This document shows positions 13,408-15,863 of a stretch of 15,863 bases of DNA, one piece after another (position 1 is the first letter of the stretch; the number at the start of each line of letters is the position of its first letter). Origin of the DNA: CAYJDG01 sp964368875 (GTDB lineage Bacteria > Pseudomonadota > Alphaproteobacteria > Micavibrionales > Micavibrionaceae). The stretch lies in contig CAYJDG010000049.1 of the NCBI GenBank assembly GCA_964368875.1, forward strand, positions 1-15,863. Direction: 5' to 3'. The position numbers and the translations under genes are program-made. The notes under the pieces are model-generated. The model was given only the letters and a program-made list of their open reading frames with translations, had not been told where the DNA came from and did not search any database.

Positions 13408-14463
13408 ATGGACCAAGCCTTTAATTATATTTTTGAAAATGCGTTCCCTGCTTTTTTTCAGGTCGCCATGCTGATGTTTGGTACGATCTGCCTTGCGTTT
13501 GGCGGTTTGTTTTGTGCCGGGAAATTTTTTACCCGGAAATCCGGTGATCTGAGAGTTAAGGCCCGCATCGTCGCCATCCGCGCTGGCACATCCAATCTTG
13601 AGGATAACAAAAGCGGCATGTTCTATCCGGTATATGAGTACATCGCCCAGAATGGCTCTGCCGTCCGGGCGGAATCCGACTGGGGATCCTCTTCGCTGAC
13701 CGATAAGAAAATCGGCACGTCCACCTATGTCTATGTCGACCCCGCCAATCCCACGAAAGTAAAAACCGAAATGCCGATATTGTTCGTGATTGGGCTGTTT
13801 TTTCTGATTTTCGCCGCAGGGCTTTATTATGCAGCATTGACAATCTTCCCTGTCACACGCTTTACAGGCTTTGGCGTTCTTGCTGCACTTGTGATTGCGG
13901 CCTACAAGTTCAAAAAAATCATCATCCCGAAACATCTGCGCCTCAGCAAAGACGACTTCCGGAAGAAGATCGACGCACGCTTTATGCAAGAGCGGCAAGC
14001 CCTGCCGCTCTTGGGCCAGCAAGAGGTCACAAAAGTTCAGCGCACGCAGGATGGCATGGTACGTAAAGCCGCCCCCATATTACTTATCCTGGCACTCGGT
14101 CTGATCGGCGGCGGGTTCTTTATGGGGCATGAAACGATTTCGCTGACGCTTGATGGCGTACCGACGCGCGGCAAAGTCGTAGACTACAAATCCATTCAGG
14201 GCAAAAAGGGAACGTTTTATTCCCCCGTCGTGTCTTATATCGATGCACAAGGAACACCTCACACCTTCGTAAACTATGTGAGCGCATCCCGGAGAATGTA
14301 TTCCATTGGTGAGGATGTGCCCGTTGTCTATCTGGCGGGTCAAGAAACTGCGATGATCGACGGCAGTGTCATAAGATGGCTCCTCCCATGCTTCCTCTGG
14401 ATTTGCGGCGTCCTGACGCTTTTTTCCGCGTTCAGCAGTTTCAATAAATCCAGCCGTATCTAG
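13408..14463 (+). CDS. Membrane protein with two DUF3592 domains
   Basis: A 351-residue inner-membrane protein. Hydrophobic segments lie at about 15-38, 125-145, 152-167, 222-240 and 325-345. Between them are two soluble regions with the DUF3592 pattern. The first is KARIVAI, then FYPVYEYIAQNG, then STYVYVDPANPTKVK (about 50-120). The second is TRGKVVDY, then FYSPVVSYIDAQGTPHTF, then YSIGEDVPVVYLAGQETAMI (about 250-318). The tandem layout suggests duplication of a TM-DUF3592 unit. DUF3592 has no established function. The ATG at 13408 directly follows the rnhB stop (TAAATG) with TTAAGG upstream, so it belongs to the same operon. Confidence 0.8.
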   Translation: MDQAFNYIFENAFPAFFQVAMLMFGTICLAFGGLFCAGKFFTRKSGDLRVKARIVAIRAGTSNLEDNKSGMFYPVYEYIAQNGSAVRAESDWGSSSLTDKKIGTSTYVYVDPANPTKVKTEMPILFVIGLFFLIFAAGLYYAALTIFPVTRFTGFGVLAALVIAAYKFKKIIIPKHLRLSKDDFRKKIDARFMQERQALPLLGQQEVTKVQRTQDGMVRKAAPILLILALGLIGGGFFMGHETISLTLDGVPTRGKVVDYKSIQGKKGTFYSPVVSYIDAQGTPHTFVNYVSASRRMYSIGEDVPVVYLAGQETAMIDGSVIRWLLPCFLWICGVLTLFSAFSSFNKSSRI

Positions 14464-14507
14464 GCCCTATCTTGACATAAACCCCATGCTCGGGCATTGA
14501 TCGTTTC

Positions 14508-14864
14508 GTGAAAAAGCCGCTGCATTTATTGATTCTTTTCGCATTTTTGATGCAGGCCATGATCCCTCTTGGGTTCATGCCGAACCTGTCTGCCGACAAT
14601 GCAGGCACGGCTTTGGTTATCTGCTCCGGTGCCGATCAGAAAACCATCTATCTCGACGATCAGGGCAACACCTCCGACCATGCAGGCATCAGCAAACCCT
14701 GCGCCTATGCAACTCTGGCCTTCTTTGATGCTCCAGCCACGCCCGTGGTGGTCGTTCACGAAGCCACTCTTCTTACTGTCGCGTATCTCACCACCAAGAG
14801 TCAGTCTTTCGCAGCGACATCCCATCTTCTCCCTTATGCCATCGGACCACCTGCCGTTCTTTAA
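14508..14864 (+). CDS. DUF2946-like small exported protein
   Basis: A 118-residue protein beginning with a GTG codon (14508). Its N-terminus MKKPLHLLILFAFLMQAMIP is a signal peptide or membrane anchor, followed by LGFMP, a pattern common in DUF2946 proteins. A Cys (VICSG, Cys39), a His (DHAG, His58) and a second Cys (KPCAYA, Cys65) match the spaced ICxG...H...C pattern of that group, and the end AIGPPAVL resembles its PPA tail. Such proteins often lie in copper-linked gene neighbourhoods, but their role is not established. No clear ribosome site is seen. A TTGACA at 14472 could be a -35 element, but the -10 is poor. The gene starts a cluster with the next two genes. Confidence 0.65.
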   Translation: MKKPLHLLILFAFLMQAMIPLGFMPNLSADNAGTALVICSGADQKTIYLDDQGNTSDHAGISKPCAYATLAFFDAPATPVVVVHEATLLTVAYLTTKSQSFAATSHLLPYAIGPPAVL

Positions 14865-14906
14865 ATCACGATCTTCCCTTCAATTGATTTAGAGAGCTTT
14901 TAAAAA

Positions 14907-15419
14907 ATGGCAGCAGCTTTAACTGCGCCCGCAGCAGCGGCGCACGGCACCGGACTTGGTTCGGTCATGATGAAACTATTTCACTGGACCTGTATCGGGT
15001 CGATGGTCTTTATGGCCGCCGCCCATGGCGGTTCGCTCCTGACGATGGCCAGTAACTTCGTCAATATGCATATCATTCCGGGCCTCGCCGCAGCGCCCCA
15101 GGCGATCACCAATCTCGGTTCGGCCTTTGCCCATGCGGTCGGAATGGGTGCGGCCCCGGCCATCGATCCCGGCATCGTGATGGATCACACCGGGCATATC
15201 GCGCAGGCCTCCGCCCCGCATTTGCAGGCCGAATGGTTACAGGCCGCCAATCCCGACCTGAAGGCCGCCTTCAGCGCCCTGCCCCCGGATTTGGCCCAGC
15301 AATTTAACCAGCAATCCCCGGCCCTCAAAAACTTCGTGATTGAGAACTATACGGACATGAGTGCGGGTGGTAAAAGATCACTGGCCAGCATCATCACGGA
15401 TGTCTGTCAGCCAAGATAA
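14907..15419 (+). CDS. Unrecognised 170-residue His/Met-containing protein
   Basis: I do not recognise a family. The N-terminus is Ala-rich, followed by one hydrophobic segment (about residues 20-38, MMKLFHWTCIGSMVFMAAAH) that could be a signal peptide if translation starts at Met21/22, or a membrane anchor with the chosen ATG at 14907. An AGAGAG sequence lies 10-15 bases before this ATG and no better site precedes the later Mets. The middle has many His and Met (GIVMDHTGHIAQASAPH), and the C-terminal half is helical and polar, ending TDVCQPR. It lies between the DUF2946-like gene (42-base gap) and the MauE/DoxX-like gene (10-base gap), all on one strand, so probably one operon. A metal-related role is inference from His content and neighbours. 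Confidence 0.7.
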   Translation: MAAALTAPAAAAHGTGLGSVMMKLFHWTCIGSMVFMAAAHGGSLLTMASNFVNMHIIPGLAAAPQAITNLGSAFAHAVGMGAAPAIDPGIVMDHTGHIAQASAPHLQAEWLQAANPDLKAAFSALPPDLAQQFNQQSPALKNFVIENYTDMSAGGKRSLASIITDVCQPR

Positions 15420-15429
15420 GGATACCGCC

Positions 15430-15863
15430 ATGGGACAAAGTTGTTGCGCACACCAGCCTGAAGTTAAACAGAACGCCCTCAAAGATAAGGTCGTTCTCTA
15501 TAAACCGTTGCTGGTCATCCTCGCGATCTCGCTGTTCACCTCGGCGGCGCTTAATCTTGCGGGGCATGACTCCTATATGGATGGCGTGATGGGCCTGTTC
15601 CTGATCATGATCGCGATGCTGAAGCTGATGGATGTGCGGGGCTTTGCCGACTCGTTTGCGCGTTATGATCTGCTGGCGGGTAAGGTCCGGGCATATGCTC
15701 TTGCCTATCCGTTCATCGAATTGCTGTTTGGCGTGCTGTTTCTGTCTGGTCTGGTGCCGCTGATCACCAATGTCGCCTTTTTGGTGGTCATGGCGGTTGG
15801 CACCGTGGGCGTGGTGAACACTCTGCGCTCCGGCAAATCCTTCCAGTGCGCCTGCGCGGGCTC
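15430..15863 (+). CDS. MauE/DoxX-like redox-associated membrane protein, 3' end cut off
   Basis: The first 144 residues of an integral membrane protein that runs off the right edge. The N-terminus MGQSCCAHQPEV carries Cys-Cys-x-His, a possible metal site. Four hydrophobic helices follow (about 24-45, 50-68, 88-108, 112-130), then SGKSFQCACAG with a Cys-x-Cys. The DoxX/MauE fold is a four-helix membrane domain tied to disulphide or thiol chemistry; MauE itself serves methylamine dehydrogenase maturation, which is not implied here. The ATG at 15430 has TAAGGAT upstream. The gene is probably co-transcribed with the preceding gene. Fold assignment is likely; the substrate is unknown. Confidence 0.72.
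   Translation, partial: MGQSCCAHQPEVKQNALKDKVVLYKPLLVILAISLFTSAALNLAGHDSYMDGVMGLFLIMIAMLKLMDVRGFADSFARYDLLAGKVRAYALAYPFIELLFGVLFLSGLVPLITNVAFLVVMAVGTVGVVNTLRSGKSFQCACAG

Noticed and set aside
13306..14022. 238-codon minus-strand open frame across the rnhB/DUF3592 junction
   Set aside because: It is antisense to two supported genes, and its predicted product has no signal, domain or ribosome site support.
14472..14500. TTGACA with an ATGC-TCGG-GCAT repeat as a CueR/MerR-type promoter
   Set aside because: The -10 is poor and the four-base arms are too short to claim a MerR-family operator, although the position before the possible metal cluster is suggestive.
1..15863. tRNA genes, CRISPR arrays, insertion sequences, phage or toxin-antitoxin genes
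   Set aside because: I looked for cloverleaf-like repeats, direct repeat arrays, terminal inverted repeats with a transposase and known motifs on both strands, and found none that I could support.

Overview
The window looks like a chromosomal contig from a free-living Gram-negative bacterium, most likely an alphaproteobacterium of moderate GC content. This rests on the rplU-rpmA-obgE-proB order, the many lipoprotein and Sec signal peptides (an outer membrane and periplasm are implied), and the family types present (RcnB/CigR-like, secreted GlcG/HbpS, DUF3592, DUF2946-like, MauE/DoxX). A Micavibrio-like lineage is possible, but this is a guess. I see no tRNA, rRNA, CRISPR array, insertion sequence, integrase or phage gene.

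Left part (1-5276), envelope and periplasm genes. A PfpI/DJ-1 family gene runs off the left edge on the minus strand. It diverges from a patatin-like lipoprotein gene (643-1872). On the minus strand follow a small lipoprotein and an RcnB-like protein (one operon, 2733 to 1869), a secreted GlcG/HbpS-type protein (3612 to 2842) and a secreted EF-hand protein (4185 to 3721). A small lipoprotein on the plus strand (4360-4752) converges on a YkuD-type L,D-transpeptidase lipoprotein (5276 to 4749). Both convergent pairs share just four bases at their stop codons. Almost every product here is exported.

Signalling operon (7227 to 4749, minus). A PAS histidine kinase with a receiver-like N-terminal domain, a stand-alone receiver protein and the L,D-transpeptidase overlap by ATGA and GTGA, so they should be translationally coupled. 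This suggests a sensory phosphorelay co-expressed with a peptidoglycan-modifying enzyme.

Housekeeping block (7263-14463, plus). A good sigma70-type promoter precedes rplU (L21) and rpmA (L27). An intrinsic terminator ends ten bases before obgE, a possible attenuation point between the ribosomal genes and the ribosome-assembly GTPase. proB, pepN, rnhB and a tandem-DUF3592 membrane protein follow in close order. pepN contains a run of exactly 100 N (10478-10577), an assembly placeholder; comparison with E. coli PepN, recalled from memory, suggests about 230-240 bases are really missing.

Right edge (14508-15863, plus). A DUF2946-like small exported protein, an unrecognised 170-residue His/Met-containing protein and a MauE/DoxX-like membrane protein with an N-terminal Cys-Cys-x-His and a Cys-x-Cys form a cluster, cut by the window end. 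It may serve metal (copper?) or thiol-redox handling; this is inference. It is the best candidate for something undescribed.

No stretch over 300 bases lacks a gene. The longest intergenic region is 4186-4359.
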